From Bacteroidota bacterium (GTDB lineage Bacteria; Bacteroidota; Bacteroidia; UBA7662; CANHCV01): a stretch of 64,000 bases of DNA. Shown here piece by piece: positions 46,301-55,279 of the stretch (within the stretch, counting starts at the first letter, position 1; the number at the start of each line of letters is the position of its first letter). The notes below the pieces were generated by a model, which saw only the letters and a list, made by a program, of their open reading frames with translations, was not told the DNA's origin and made no database searches. Location: contig CANMVY010000011.1 of NCBI GenBank assembly GCA_947501265.1, positions 22,042 to 86,041 on the forward strand, read 5' to 3'. The position numbers were made by a program, and so were the translations under genes.

Positions 46301-48507
46301 TAGCGCCCTTGCGAAAGTTGGGCATTCAACCAAAACGATTGAGAATCAATTCCCAAAGCAGAACTCCACGAATTGAGGGAGTTGTAAGGGATGCCGTTTG
46401 ATCCAACAATTCCAAGGTTTACTCCCGATTGAGGAGTGAAATATTGGTTGTGATTGAAAAGGGAAGAATCGAGAAATGGGGTGTTTGAAAGATAAAAAAT
46501 GTTGGTGCCTGTTGAAATGCTTCGGGTTGCAGCGGTGTCGAAGTGCAGCAAATTGTTAGCGAAAACGAAGGAGGAAACAACATTTCCAGAAGCCAACACG
46601 TAAAACAAACCGGTGGTATTGGTTAATCCTGTTTGACCCAATCGCACATCCATGGTGTTGTGAACAAATTGCAGTTCGTCGCGAATGCCGCTTCCGGTCG
46701 TTTGCGGATAGAAGTAAAGAATTCGAGGGGAAGCCGTGTTTTGAAAAACGCCCTGAATAAAATTGTTAGCAACGAGATTTCCTAAATTTCCCCCATCGAT
46801 GTTGGTTAAGGAAATAAGCGTTCCTCCAAAATTTCCCGAAATCCGGTTGCGGAGAATGTTTAAATCTTCCGACTCCGAAATTTGAATGGCCGTTGAAAAC
46901 GAGTAAAGGGTATAGGGATTTTTGATGTTGTTGCCTTCAATTCGCAGACCCTTGGTCGATTTTACGTCCATGCATGAGAAATACGTCTCCTCCACGATAC
47001 CGTCAAGAAAGGCAATGTTTTCGTTGATGGCGCCAGGCAATCCTTCTACGGTTAACCCAAAATACCCGTGTTTTATTTTTGATTGAACGATGTTAATTCG
47101 TTTGGTAGATGTTAGTCCAACATTTCGATTGTAGGTGCTAAATCCTTGTGGGGATGATAAAAATGAACAGTTGGTAACGGTTACATCTTCGCATCGCTGA
47201 AGAAAAAGGGTGTATTCGTGAAGTAGGGCTGGGGTATTTGATTTTTGAAAGGAGAGTTGGTCGATATAGAGGTTTTTTACATCGAAGACCGAAAGTACGG
47301 AACCATTACCACCATTGGAAAGGATAACATCTTGATTTCTCTGGGTGCTGGAGGTTAGGGTAAGCTGGTGAATTTGAGAGCCCGGGAAGGCATTGAGGGT
47401 GAAATTCCCGTTATAGGTTCCCGGGTTGATGGATAGGGTTACATTTCCCGAAATGCCCCCGCAGTTGATGCGATCGATGGCTTGTTGTAAGGTTGAAAAA
47501 GCCGATGTTGCACCACCCACGGTGTAGGTTCCTGCGGAAAGGGCAGGACAGATGATCGTTTCAAGGGTGTCGTTGGAGGGGTTGGCATCGGGGGAAAGGA
47601 GGTTAGGACGATTCGACCACGTTTTAAGCAACAAGCTTCCCGATGTTGGGATGGCAATACTTGAAGAAAACGTGTGTTGGTAGCGGTTTCCCGGTGCGAT
47701 GTTGTTGGAAACAGTTTGGGTGATGGGCGGCTGATTGTTTACCTGATATCCTACGGAAAACGAGGAAATATTGGTGGCTCCAAGGTTTGAAATTTCAACT
47801 CCAACCGATGAATTTGATCCTCCATTCACGGGCAAATTCGGAGAGATGATTCGATCCATGGAAATGTCGGTTCCGGTGGGGTTCGTAAAATGGATCCGCA
47901 TTTGCGGACGAAGATTCGAATAGGCGCTGTTGAACGTTGTGGCTCCAGCAGCCGTATTGGATGCGCCCCCCAAGGCTTTTCCCGGGGCCGGATCGTAATA
48001 GTAAAAAATTCCGTTCCCGGTTTGGCTTCCCCCTAGAAAAAAAGCTGAAAGCAATTTTATTCCGCCGCCCGAATAGGGAAAGGGCACATTGAACAGGTGG
48101 GAGATCCAACCGCCACCTTGTGCTACTTGATAATTGCTATCGGTAAAAACGGGTTGTGCGCCCAATAGCTCGTTGTTGAAAGAGGTATTCTGTGGAAAAA
48201 AGGAGACGTTTCGCTCGTTTTTCATGGAAATTTGAAACACATTCGCACCCGACAAGCTTCCGCTAAACGGCGCCACCTGAAAATCGATTTGGGTGATCAA
48301 AGATCCTGGAGGAATGGCGTTAAGGTCGGCAGCAGTGAGCAAATAGGCAAAATTTGAGTAATTCATGGTGCTGCTGTTGAACGGACGGTACAAAGGCCCC
48401 GATTGCGTTGCGTTTAAAACAGCGGTACCCAAAGTCACGGGGCTTTGAGCGAAAATAGAAATCGTTGAAAAAGATAGAAGTAGCCAAAAAAGGACAATTC
48501 GTTTCAT
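43345..48507 (-). CDS. Giant secreted T9SS cargo protein with beta-helix and MAM-like modules
   Basis: 1,720 residues. Signal peptide from MKRIVLFW to FAQ; the ATG at 48507 is chosen over a longer frame (up to 48558) because it gives this signal. N-terminal domain (~20-230); CARDB-like unit; right-handed parallel beta-helix (~325-770: TLQQAIDRINCG, CEDVTVTNCSF, LGALEF). Then alternating CARDB-like units and three MAM/jelly-roll-like modules (about 890-1050, 1190-1355, 1475-1635), each with a DHTSG...G-YV/F Gly-rich start, LSFYYHFFG-type strand and DISLDDL end. The last ~75 residues are a T9SS type A sorting domain (FPNPSHSQVFV, LPSGMYWL). Cell-surface or secreted, probably an adhesin or polysaccharide-binding protein. 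Confidence 0.92.
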   Translation of the reverse strand: MKRIVLFWLLLSFSTISIFAQSPVTLGTAVLNATQSGPLYRPFNSSTMNYSNFAYLLTAADLNAIPPGSLITQIDFQVAPFSGSLSGANVFQISMKNERNVSFFPQNTSFNNELLGAQPVFTDSNYQVAQGGGWISHLFNVPFPYSGGGIKLLSAFFLGGSQTGNGIFYYYDPAPGKALGGASNTAAGATTFNSAYSNLRPQMRIHFTNPTGTDISMDRIISPNLPVNGGSNSSVGVEISNLGATNISSFSVGYQVNNQPPITQTVSNNIAPGNRYQHTFSSSIAIPTSGSLLLKTWSNRPNLLSPDANPSNDTLETIICPALSAGTYTVGGATSAFSTLQQAIDRINCGGISGNVTLSINPGTYNGNFTLNAFPGSQIHQLTLTSSTQRNQDVILSNGGNGSVLSVFDVKNLYIDQLSFQKSNTPALLHEYTLFLQRCEDVTVTNCSFLSSPQGFSTYNRNVGLTSTKRINIVQSKIKHGYFGLTVEGLPGAINENIAFLDGIVEETYFSCMDVKSTKGLRIEGNNIKNPYTLYSFSTAIQISESEDLNILRNRISGNFGGTLISLTNIDGGNLGNLVANNFIQGVFQNTASPRILYFYPQTTGSGIRDELQFVHNTMDVRLGQTGLTNTTGLFYVLASGNVVSSFVFANNLLHFDTAATRSISTGTNIFYLSNTPFLDSSLFNHNQYFTPQSGVNLGIVGSNGIPYNSLNSWSSALGIDSQSFWLNAQLSQGRYPVPTVGLLNNAGISLPSINEDYLGNPRSATQPDLGALEFNTSSTDLTISRLDSPRAYCGMNQEPVIAWVKNTGSITVSSFSIGFSVNGGTPVTQNQTAFLNPGDSLRVRLSTPANLNITGPIELQVFCNHPQDSISYNDTLFWQVDLASIDQFPTLQNFDKAVYVPFNQGDVSPTGWISTPVALNTYRWVVTQGRASPNATGAPYDHTSGLASGTYINASANSAGPDCFLSSPCVDFRQVVRPKFSYWAYLFGVNMGTLTLEADTGSGFHRVDSMSGAKQNLGDPWTNRVVDLLPYAGKVVSFRFRAQRGNGLLSDISLDDLKFYETPNRDVALASIDSPVGGCGIKAMETVRLKLVNTGLTNIQNFQVGYIVNQGTPVVETVTQIMRPNDTLIYAFSTKMAVNGIPVIQLETFAQMIGDQDSLNNQASAIIYNQARITPYLNNIESASYVNNFQGSMNDGWEMLPTLLVGTPYVFVVNRGTTYGTGTGPLVDHTSGTGTGTYVYAESNLTGGAAGNVAYLSSPCFDLTNLTNPRLSFYYHFFGTTIGKMIIQVNKGYGWVSVDSIVGAQQTNQNSPWQKRSINLVNFANELIKVRFMAVRGNGTLGDMALDDISIESAPSIDLETVSILEPNLTSCSFPSSAKVKAIFRNNGFLPITNPSVNYLLQGSTTVTETIPRTLAPGDTVQYTFSTSAAIPNNQIYALQVFCAASGDTVFHNDSVRGSINKVLLSNFPSTETFGPATSPILADGWKFESNSAYTWKLTGNGTPTATTGPMNDHTGGGKFAFADGSTGAQGNIAYFVSPCLDFTGLWSPKLTFWYHLYGANVNALAVEVFANNTWNQVFRIVGQRQSTEISPWEDTSISLSNFGNQVVKVRFRATRGTTDLSDIAIDDVSFSNTPNSSLELKQEAISVFPNPSHSQVFVKNTSGHSGRYVLFNSLGQMVTVKAQTLDSGITAMDVQQLPSGMYWLVELNSGWRGKVLKN

Positions 48508-48546
48508 GGTGAATAGTTTTTCAACTGAAAGATAATGAACAACTTT

Positions 48547-48554
48547 TATCTTTG
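48547..48554 (+). promoter_or_regulatory. Promoter -7 element of the barrel protein gene
   Basis: TATCTTTG followed by C, an exact TAnnTTTG match in the divergent gap with the giant gene. Spacing to a TTG at 48574 (19 nt) resembles other promoters here, while the favoured start codon is at 48628. Confidence 0.4.
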
Positions 48555-48627
48555 CCAATCAACCGTGGATTAGTTGTGCACGTTAAACCTAATTACTGTA
48601 CAACGTCTTACTCAAAAGGATTACTTT

Positions 48628-51480
48628 GTGAAAAAACTACTTGTATTATTGTTTTTGGCACCCTTGTGTGCATTAGCACAACCGTTTATTATCAAAGGAA
48701 CGGTGATCGGTGAGGACCAAAAACCCATTTACGGCGCAAATGTTGGACTATTTAATCCGCGAGATAGCTCGGTTATGCGCGGAACCACCACCAACGAAAA
48801 AGGAGAGTATACCCTTGAAAGAGGTCGTCCTGGACCGTTTTTGTTGAAGGTAACCTATCTCGGATATGCTGACAAAATGCAATCGGGGTTTATTCAAGAA
48901 TCTCCCGTGGTTGTTTCTCCCATTGTTTTACAAAAAACCGGGAAAAATTTGCAGGGAGTCAATATCAACACCCAGAACATCACCACCCAAAAAGGCGACA
49001 CCACCGAAGTGAATGCCGGAGCATTTAAGGTTAATCCAGACGCAACGACCGAAGATTTGGTTACGAAAATGCCAGGAGTAACCATTCAAAATGGAAAAGT
49101 TCAGGCGCAAGGAGAAGAAGTTAAACAGGTTTTGGTGGATGGAAAGCGTTTTATGGGCGACGATCCAAGCTCGGTATTGAAAAACCTACCCGCTGAAGTG
49201 GTAGATAAAGTTCAATTCTTTGATCAGAAAAGCGACCAATCGTTGTTTACCGGATTTAGCGACGGTAATGAAAAGAAAACCATCAACATTATTACCAAGT
49301 CCCAATTTAAAAATGCTGAATTTGGCAAGTATTACGGTGGAGTAGGAGCATTGGATCCCGTAAAAAGTGCATCCGATGGTTTGTACAAAGCCGGAGCGAG
49401 TTTGAACAAGTTCAAAGGCGAACGACGCATTACATTACTGGCCCAATCCAACAACATCAATGAACAAAACTTCGCGGTTGAAGACATGATGGGAATGATG
49501 GGCGGCGGTGGCGGCCGAGGCGGTGGCGGTGGAATGATGATGATGGGTGGAGGAGCCGCTGGGAATTTCTTTAATGATCAAAAAAGCGGGGTAACAACAA
49601 CCCATGCCGCTGGAATCAACTATTCCAATAAATTTAAAAAACTGGAAACCTCCGGTAGCTATTTCTTTAACTGGAGCGAAACCAACGTGAATTCAGATTT
49701 GCGCCGACAATTTTTCACAACAACCGGAAACGATGGAATCATTTACAACGAAACCAATGAATCGCGGAACCAAAATATCAATCACCGATTGAATGGACGG
49801 ATGGAATACAAAATCGATAGTTTAAACTCATTTGTTTTCACCCCTCGACTAACCGTTCAGGACAATATTTCATCAACGGCACTGGATGGGCAAAATAAAC
49901 TTCCCGTTCGCATTTTAAACAGTTTGAACAATTTAAACGGCTCCAACAACCTTTCTTATAATGCCGCTGCACCTGTATTGTACCGCCACGGATTTAAAAA
50001 GTACGGAAGAACCATTTCGTTGAACGTATCTCCATCTTTGGTTACCCGAAATGGTAACAGCACCCTGTTCTCGGAAAATAATTTTTACTTGGATTCTACC
50101 GGGGTAATTTCAGACACATTGAATCAGTTTTCAAATTCCGAACGATTGAATGTGGCGATCAACACCAATGTTACCTACACCGAAGCCCTGGATAGTTTTA
50201 ATTCTCTTCAAGTTTCGGTTACGCAGAACAACAGCCGCAACGCTTCCGATAAAAGAACATTCGACGATGCGGCTTTTGGGGCTCCTCCCATTTCGCTTCT
50301 CTCTTCTACCTTCGACAGCAAGTACAATTATACCAACGGTGGAGTTACTTACCGTTACCAGAAAGACAAGCACAATTTTTCGGTTGGAGTAGCAGCACAA
50401 CAAGCGGTACTGTCCAATTTGGCCACCTTCCCGTTTACCGACACCCTTCGTCAGGTCTTTCAGTCGGTGTTACCGAATATGCAGTGGCAAATCAAGGTTG
50501 ATAAAAATACCAATTTACGTTTCAATTATACCACGTCGAACAATGTTCCAAGTGTTGATCAATTGCAAGTGGTGGTAAACAATACCAATCCTACCCAATT
50601 GAGTACGGGTAATGCCGATTTGAAACAAGACTACCGCCATAATTTGAACGGTCGATTTAGTTTGAATAACCCCACGAATAACCAAAACTTCTTTTTGTTC
50701 TTCGGAGGAGGTGTAACCAACAATGCCGTGGTGAACAATACGTTTATCAACAATACGCCTTTCGATACCACGGTTTATGGCATCGAGGTTGGCAGGGGAG
50801 CACAATTGGTGCGTCCCGAGAACGTGAATGGCCAATATTCGTGGCGCTCTTTTTTCAGTTACGGTTTGCCGGTCAACAAAATCAAATCGAATCTGAATTT
50901 CAATGGTGGTTTTTCGTACAGCCGAAACCCATCCATCATCAATGGAAAGACCAACTTTTCGGAAACCCCCGCCTATTTTGCTGGATTGGTGGTTACCAGC
51001 AGAATTAGTGAGAAAATTGATTTCTCCGTTTCATCCAACACAACCTACAGTCAAATTACCAATTCTTTGCAAACCACATTGAACCAAACGTATTACAACC
51101 AATACAGCAAAGCTAAGGTGAATTGGATGCCTTACAAAGGATTGGTTATCAATGTAGAGGCAACCCATCAGTACAATTCGGGATTGAGTGCAGGCTTCAA
51201 TCAAAACTTTGTGTTGATGAATGCGGCCGTTGGTTACAAATTTGGACCTCAGCGTGCGCATGAAATTCGACTCAACGGCTTTGACTTGTTGAAACAGAAC
51301 GTTGCTGTAAGTCGAAATGCCACTCAATCGTATTTTGAAGACGTTCAAAACAATGTGCTAACCCGCTACTTCATGGTGAACTACACGTATACGTTCCGAA
51401 AATTTGGTAGCGGCGGGCCACAAATGCCCGATATGCGCATGCGCATGATGATGGACATGATGCCCATGCCGCGCCGTTAA
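48628..51480 (+). CDS. Outer-membrane beta-barrel protein with carboxypeptidase-like regulatory domain
   Basis: 950 residues. TonB-dependent-receptor-like protein of the OMP_b-brl_3 kind. The signal peptide begins at GTG 48628 (VKKLLVLLFLAPLCALA-Q) after an AAAGGA ribosome-binding sequence; an in-frame TTG at 48574 would add 18 residues. Residues ~20-110: CarboxypepD_reg-like domain (GTVIGEDQKPIYGANVGLF). Residues ~110-230: plug-like region (VNPDATTEDLVTKMPGV, VLVDGKRFMGDDP). The rest is a large barrel ending in a aromatic beta strand plus tail. There is a Gly/Met-rich loop near residue 280 and a Met-rich tail. The tonB-like gene converges on it, with overlapping stops. The substrate is unknown. 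Confidence 0.88.
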   Translation: MKKLLVLLFLAPLCALAQPFIIKGTVIGEDQKPIYGANVGLFNPRDSSVMRGTTTNEKGEYTLERGRPGPFLLKVTYLGYADKMQSGFIQESPVVVSPIVLQKTGKNLQGVNINTQNITTQKGDTTEVNAGAFKVNPDATTEDLVTKMPGVTIQNGKVQAQGEEVKQVLVDGKRFMGDDPSSVLKNLPAEVVDKVQFFDQKSDQSLFTGFSDGNEKKTINIITKSQFKNAEFGKYYGGVGALDPVKSASDGLYKAGASLNKFKGERRITLLAQSNNINEQNFAVEDMMGMMGGGGGRGGGGGMMMMGGGAAGNFFNDQKSGVTTTHAAGINYSNKFKKLETSGSYFFNWSETNVNSDLRRQFFTTTGNDGIIYNETNESRNQNINHRLNGRMEYKIDSLNSFVFTPRLTVQDNISSTALDGQNKLPVRILNSLNNLNGSNNLSYNAAAPVLYRHGFKKYGRTISLNVSPSLVTRNGNSTLFSENNFYLDSTGVISDTLNQFSNSERLNVAINTNVTYTEALDSFNSLQVSVTQNNSRNASDKRTFDDAAFGAPPISLLSSTFDSKYNYTNGGVTYRYQKDKHNFSVGVAAQQAVLSNLATFPFTDTLRQVFQSVLPNMQWQIKVDKNTNLRFNYTTSNNVPSVDQLQVVVNNTNPTQLSTGNADLKQDYRHNLNGRFSLNNPTNNQNFFLFFGGGVTNNAVVNNTFINNTPFDTTVYGIEVGRGAQLVRPENVNGQYSWRSFFSYGLPVNKIKSNLNFNGGFSYSRNPSIINGKTNFSETPAYFAGLVVTSRISEKIDFSVSSNTTYSQITNSLQTTLNQTYYNQYSKAKVNWMPYKGLVINVEATHQYNSGLSAGFNQNFVLMNAAVGYKFGPQRAHEIRLNGFDLLKQNVAVSRNATQSYFEDVQNNVLTRYFMVNYTYTFRKFGSGGPQMPDMRMRMMMDMMPMPRR

Positions 51481-52223
51481 GGTTTCAGTTTTTCATTAAA
51501 AACAACCGGGAGGGTCATTCTTGCTTCAAAAGGATGGCCCTCTTTGATTCCAGGGCTCCAGCTTGGCATCTTTTGAAGGGCCACTTTCAATATCTGACGA
51601 TAAAGCGGATATCCATTGGTGCCAACATCTACTTGTTGAATCATTCCGTTGGTGTCGATTAAAAATGATACCGTGAAGGAAGCGTAAACTTTTTTTACTG
51701 CAGAAGGGCGTTCTACCGTTGCGTGAAGGTAACGAACCAATGAATCAAAACCCCCGGGAAAGGCGGGATCTCGGGTTTCGGCCAAAATGGAAACCTGATT
51801 TGAATCGACTTTCGCGCCCTCTTGCTTATCCAAGTTTTTTCCCAAAGTATCGGTTTGGGCGATGGGCAGGAGCGGAGTTGGGGGAGTTGGTTCTGCTTGG
51901 GATTTTTCAGGAACAACCTTTTCCACCGTCAATTGATCGGAGCGTGTTTTTTTCTCTTTTCTTGGAATTTCAGCCGATTTTTCGGGCTTTTCTTCCACCG
52001 GTTGAACAACTTCAGGCGGAATGTATACCGGTGGTCCGTGGGGAACTACCAGTTCTAAATCCTGTTGCAATGCCCACCATTTCGCCCCGATTCCACAACC
52101 CAATCCGAGAAACAACTGTAAAAATAATGCCCATTTGATCCCTTTTTCGGCTGTTCGACGAACTTGATATGCGCCGTATTTTTTGTTTTTTCCAAGAAAA
52201 ATGAGATCGTCCCACCGCTTCAT
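51477..52223 (-). CDS. Energy transducer TonB
   Basis: 248 residues. The N-terminal KNKKYGAYQVRR motif precedes one membrane helix (GIKWALFLQLFLGLGCGIG, about 28-47). A proline/glutamate-rich periplasmic spacer (VYIPPEVVQPVEEKPEK) follows and then the TonB C-terminal domain (SFTVSFLIDTNGMIQQVDV, WSPGIKEGHPFEARMTLPVVF). It transmits proton-motive energy to outer-membrane receptors, possibly the convergent barrel protein. The start overlaps the DUF4294 gene (ATGA) and the stop overlaps the barrel gene stop in one TTAA. Confidence 0.92.
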   Translation of the reverse strand: MKRWDDLIFLGKNKKYGAYQVRRTAEKGIKWALFLQLFLGLGCGIGAKWWALQQDLELVVPHGPPVYIPPEVVQPVEEKPEKSAEIPRKEKKTRSDQLTVEKVVPEKSQAEPTPPTPLLPIAQTDTLGKNLDKQEGAKVDSNQVSILAETRDPAFPGGFDSLVRYLHATVERPSAVKKVYASFTVSFLIDTNGMIQQVDVGTNGYPLYRQILKVALQKMPSWSPGIKEGHPFEARMTLPVVFNEKLKP

Positions 52224-52747
52224 TTCTTTTCTCCTTCCCGTTCAATCTTCTGAATCAAATACTCTTCACAAATCATTTTTTCGGGATCCCACTCTTCTTT
52301 CAAATTTTGTCCAAAGAGTCGAGCTGTGGCTTGAAACATTCCGGCAATGAAGGAGTTTCGCAGTTCTTTTACGATGGAATATCCCGATTTTCCGCACTCT
52401 CGGTCAAGCAAACGAACCAAGAGGATTCCTTCCGATGTGGTCATGTTTTCCAATTCACCAGTAAATTCATCCCTCAGGTGTTTTTCGGTGGCAGAAACGA
52501 GGGATTTGTGTTCTCGTTGAGGAAGCTTAGACAATTGGGCATTTAACTCGTTAAGTTCTACTCCAGCGCGCTTCGCTAAAGGAAGTACTTTTTTTATTTT
52601 TCGTTCTAAACGAGCATTATCGCAGCTGTTTTTTGGAATTTTTGCTACAGGTACGCCACTTCCGAACACAATGGTTGGAAGCGGATACGTTCGTGGCGTA
52701 TCGGGTGGAGATTGAATTCCTAATATGAAAAGCCAAGCAGCAATCAT
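52220..52747 (-). CDS. DUF4294 family protein
   Basis: 175 residues. After a short hydrophobic N-terminus (MIAAWLFILGIQ) come YPLPTIVFG, the helical block RLERKIKKVLPLAKRAG, and LTTSEGILLVRLLDREC with IVKELRNSFIAGMFQATARLFGQNLKEEWDPE, the signature of DUF4294. Only found in Bacteroidota as far as I know; function unknown, probably periplasmic. Coupled to tonB by an ATGA overlap, which hints at an envelope role. Confidence 0.85.
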   Translation of the reverse strand: MIAAWLFILGIQSPPDTPRTYPLPTIVFGSGVPVAKIPKNSCDNARLERKIKKVLPLAKRAGVELNELNAQLSKLPQREHKSLVSATEKHLRDEFTGELENMTTSEGILLVRLLDRECGKSGYSIVKELRNSFIAGMFQATARLFGQNLKEEWDPEKMICEEYLIQKIEREGEKK

Positions 52748-52818
52748 GCGATTAATGGAAGAGAAACGAAAAGGTAATGCCGAAGGAAAAGATTTTTAAC
52801 ATTTTTCAATTCTACCCG

Positions 52819-55275
52819 CTATTCCTTTACGTAAATGCGCTTCACCCGGGGGCTGATGCCGGTGAGTAATTCGTAGGGGATAAGGCCCACTTGTTGGCAA
52901 AGTTGGGGCAGTGGCAATTCAGGTCCAAAAAGAATAACGTCATCACCTTCTTTGGCCTCGATGCCATCCAAATCAATCATGCACATATCCATGCAGATGT
53001 TACCAATGGTGGGTGCCAATTTCCCGTTGACCCAAAAGGAAGCTTTCCCATTGCCAAATTGTCGGCCAATTCCATCGGCGTAACCAATGGCAATGGTTCC
53101 AACTCGGGTGGCTTTGTTTACCACACCAACCCGCCCATATCCTACCGTATCGCCAGGTTTAAGGGATTTTACTTGCGAAATGATGGTTTTTAATCGACTA
53201 ACTTGGTGCAATCGATCTTGAATGTTAGAAGAGGGATCTACCCCATACAAACCGATTCCCAACCGAACCATGCTTCCTGAAAAAGAGGAGTGGCGGATCA
53301 TTCCGGCTGTATTGAGCGCGTGGCGGAGGGGATGAATGTTCAAGGCCAGTTCAATTTGGTCGGCGAAGGCGTGAAAAACGGTTAATTGTTTTTCGGTAAA
53401 AGCATCTTGTTGAGGGTCTTCTGCCGCTGCTAAATGCGTCATTAAACTTTTCACCTCTAGGCGGCTACACGTCAACAACGTTTGGATAAGTTCTTCTTTC
53501 TCAGAAATCAAAAACCCCAATCGATGCATGCCCGTATCCAACTTTAAATGAATTCCCAATTGGGATGATGGATTGTTTTTTTCCAAATAACGGTTCAGCG
53601 ACTGAAGAATCCCAAAACCAAAGATTTCTGGTTCTAAATCATATTCCACCAAGGAATCGAAAGCGTCTTCCTCGGGGTTCATGACTAAAATGGGAAGCGT
53701 AATTCCGGCTTTTCGCAACGCTACTCCCTCGTCGGCATAGGCCACGGCCAAATAATTTGCACCCAAGTACTGAAGTCGGCCAGCTACTTCCAACAGTCCA
53801 GAACCGTAAGCAAAGGCCTTAACCATGACCATCATTTTTACTTCCTTTGGAACCAAACTTCGGTAGAGGCGGAAATTGTGTTCAATGGCATCGAGGTTTA
53901 CTTCCAGCACCGTTCGGTGCTTTTGTGCTCCGAGTTTTTTCTCGATGCGTTCAAATCCGAAAACTCGTGCGCCTTTGAGGAGAATGCTTTCATCGAAAAA
54001 GGGAATGAAAGGCAATTTTTCGAGAAAATCTTCGGTAGAGGAGAAGAATTGTTGTTCAGGTATTTGGAAAAAACGTTGAAATTGAACCAGTTGTGGTCCA
54101 ATACCGAGCAAACGTTCTACCCCAGCTTGATGCAATCTTCGGGCGAGCCAACGGTATTTGGGCGCATCTTCTGGGCCGGCTTCAGCCAAATCGCTAACAA
54201 TTAAGGTGCGTTTGGGTCGACTTTTTTGCGTTAGCCAAAAATCAAGTGCAACGCTTAATCCATCGATGGTATTTCCATAACTATCGTTAATCAGTTGGCA
54301 CTGATTGATGGCTTGTTTTTGTTGCAAACGCATTTCTACAGGCTCTAATTCGGCCAATAATGGAGAAACTTGTTCCGGTAAATGGCCCAGTTGAAAAGCA
54401 GCTAATAATGCTGCCGCCGCGTTTTCTACCGAAGCCTGGTCTTGAAATGGCAACGGAAACGGGATGGGAAATCCATGGTAGCTAGCCTCCCAATGATCGA
54501 CTTTTTTGATCAAGCATAAATCTGCTGGATTGCCTCGAATGGAAAACGTTTCAACGTGAAGATCGAGATTGGTTTCTTTAAGTTCTGCAATGGCTTGCAG
54601 CAACTCGGGATAATCTGCCGAATGAACCAGTTTTCGAGATTCTTTGAAAAGGATCGCTTTCTCACGGGCTTTTTCTAACCGATCGTGAAATCCTTTTGCG
54701 TGGGCTTCACCCAAATTGATGAAGATGCCTACGGTAGGACGAATGATGGCCTGTAGTGCAGGCATTTCTCCCAATTGGCTCACGCCCGACTCGAATATTC
54801 CAACGTTGAAGGTGTCGTTCATCCGCCATACCGAAAGAGGAACACCAATTTGCGAGTTAAAACTTCGAGGATTAGATACGATGGCGTGGAAGGGAGAAAG
54901 TAAACGACGTAACCATTCTTTTACTACGGTTTTTCCGTAACTTCCTGTTACTCCAATTACGGGATAGGAAAAATGGATGCGGTGTTTTTCAGCAATAATT
55001 TGAAGGGCGGTTAATGTATTGGGCACCAGAATGGCCGATTCGTGATCGGCAAGTACAATGGGTTTTGAAAGAAGAAAAAGGGTAACGCCGCGCCTTCTGG
55101 CTTCCGGTATAAAATCATGTCCATCGGCACGGGACGATTCCAACGCAATGAAGAGGGTGTGTTCTCCCCGATGTATGATGCGGGTATCGTAAGCCAATTC
55201 TTCTACACGATCGGTTCCCCGCCCAAGAAATGGGGCGTTCAGCCATTGCGCAAGGGTAGAAATGGAGTACGACAT
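52819..55275 (-). CDS. Bifunctional MurF ligase / alanine racemase
   Basis: 818 residues. The N-terminal part (about 1-450) is MurF, adding D-Ala-D-Ala to UDP-MurNAc-tripeptide: ATP loop GVTGSYGKTVVKEWL, SNPRSFNSQIGVPLSV, VFINLGEAHAKGF. The C-terminal part (about 455-818) is PLP alanine racemase with PLP lysine in MVMVKAFAYGSG and the catalytic tyrosine region RLGIGLYGVDPS. This fusion is a known Bacteroidota arrangement that couples D-Ala supply and use. The ATG at 55275 is taken; an in-frame TTG at 55287 overlaps rnc. The start is 4 nt after the rnc stop. Confidence 0.95.
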   Translation of the reverse strand: MSYSISTLAQWLNAPFLGRGTDRVEELAYDTRIIHRGEHTLFIALESSRADGHDFIPEARRRGVTLFLLSKPIVLADHESAILVPNTLTALQIIAEKHRIHFSYPVIGVTGSYGKTVVKEWLRRLLSPFHAIVSNPRSFNSQIGVPLSVWRMNDTFNVGIFESGVSQLGEMPALQAIIRPTVGIFINLGEAHAKGFHDRLEKAREKAILFKESRKLVHSADYPELLQAIAELKETNLDLHVETFSIRGNPADLCLIKKVDHWEASYHGFPIPFPLPFQDQASVENAAAALLAAFQLGHLPEQVSPLLAELEPVEMRLQQKQAINQCQLINDSYGNTIDGLSVALDFWLTQKSRPKRTLIVSDLAEAGPEDAPKYRWLARRLHQAGVERLLGIGPQLVQFQRFFQIPEQQFFSSTEDFLEKLPFIPFFDESILLKGARVFGFERIEKKLGAQKHRTVLEVNLDAIEHNFRLYRSLVPKEVKMMVMVKAFAYGSGLLEVAGRLQYLGANYLAVAYADEGVALRKAGITLPILVMNPEEDAFDSLVEYDLEPEIFGFGILQSLNRYLEKNNPSSQLGIHLKLDTGMHRLGFLISEKEELIQTLLTCSRLEVKSLMTHLAAAEDPQQDAFTEKQLTVFHAFADQIELALNIHPLRHALNTAGMIRHSSFSGSMVRLGIGLYGVDPSSNIQDRLHQVSRLKTIISQVKSLKPGDTVGYGRVGVVNKATRVGTIAIGYADGIGRQFGNGKASFWVNGKLAPTIGNICMDMCMIDLDGIEAKEGDDVILFGPELPLPQLCQQVGLIPYELLTGISPRVKRIYVKE

Positions 55276-55279
55276 GGTA

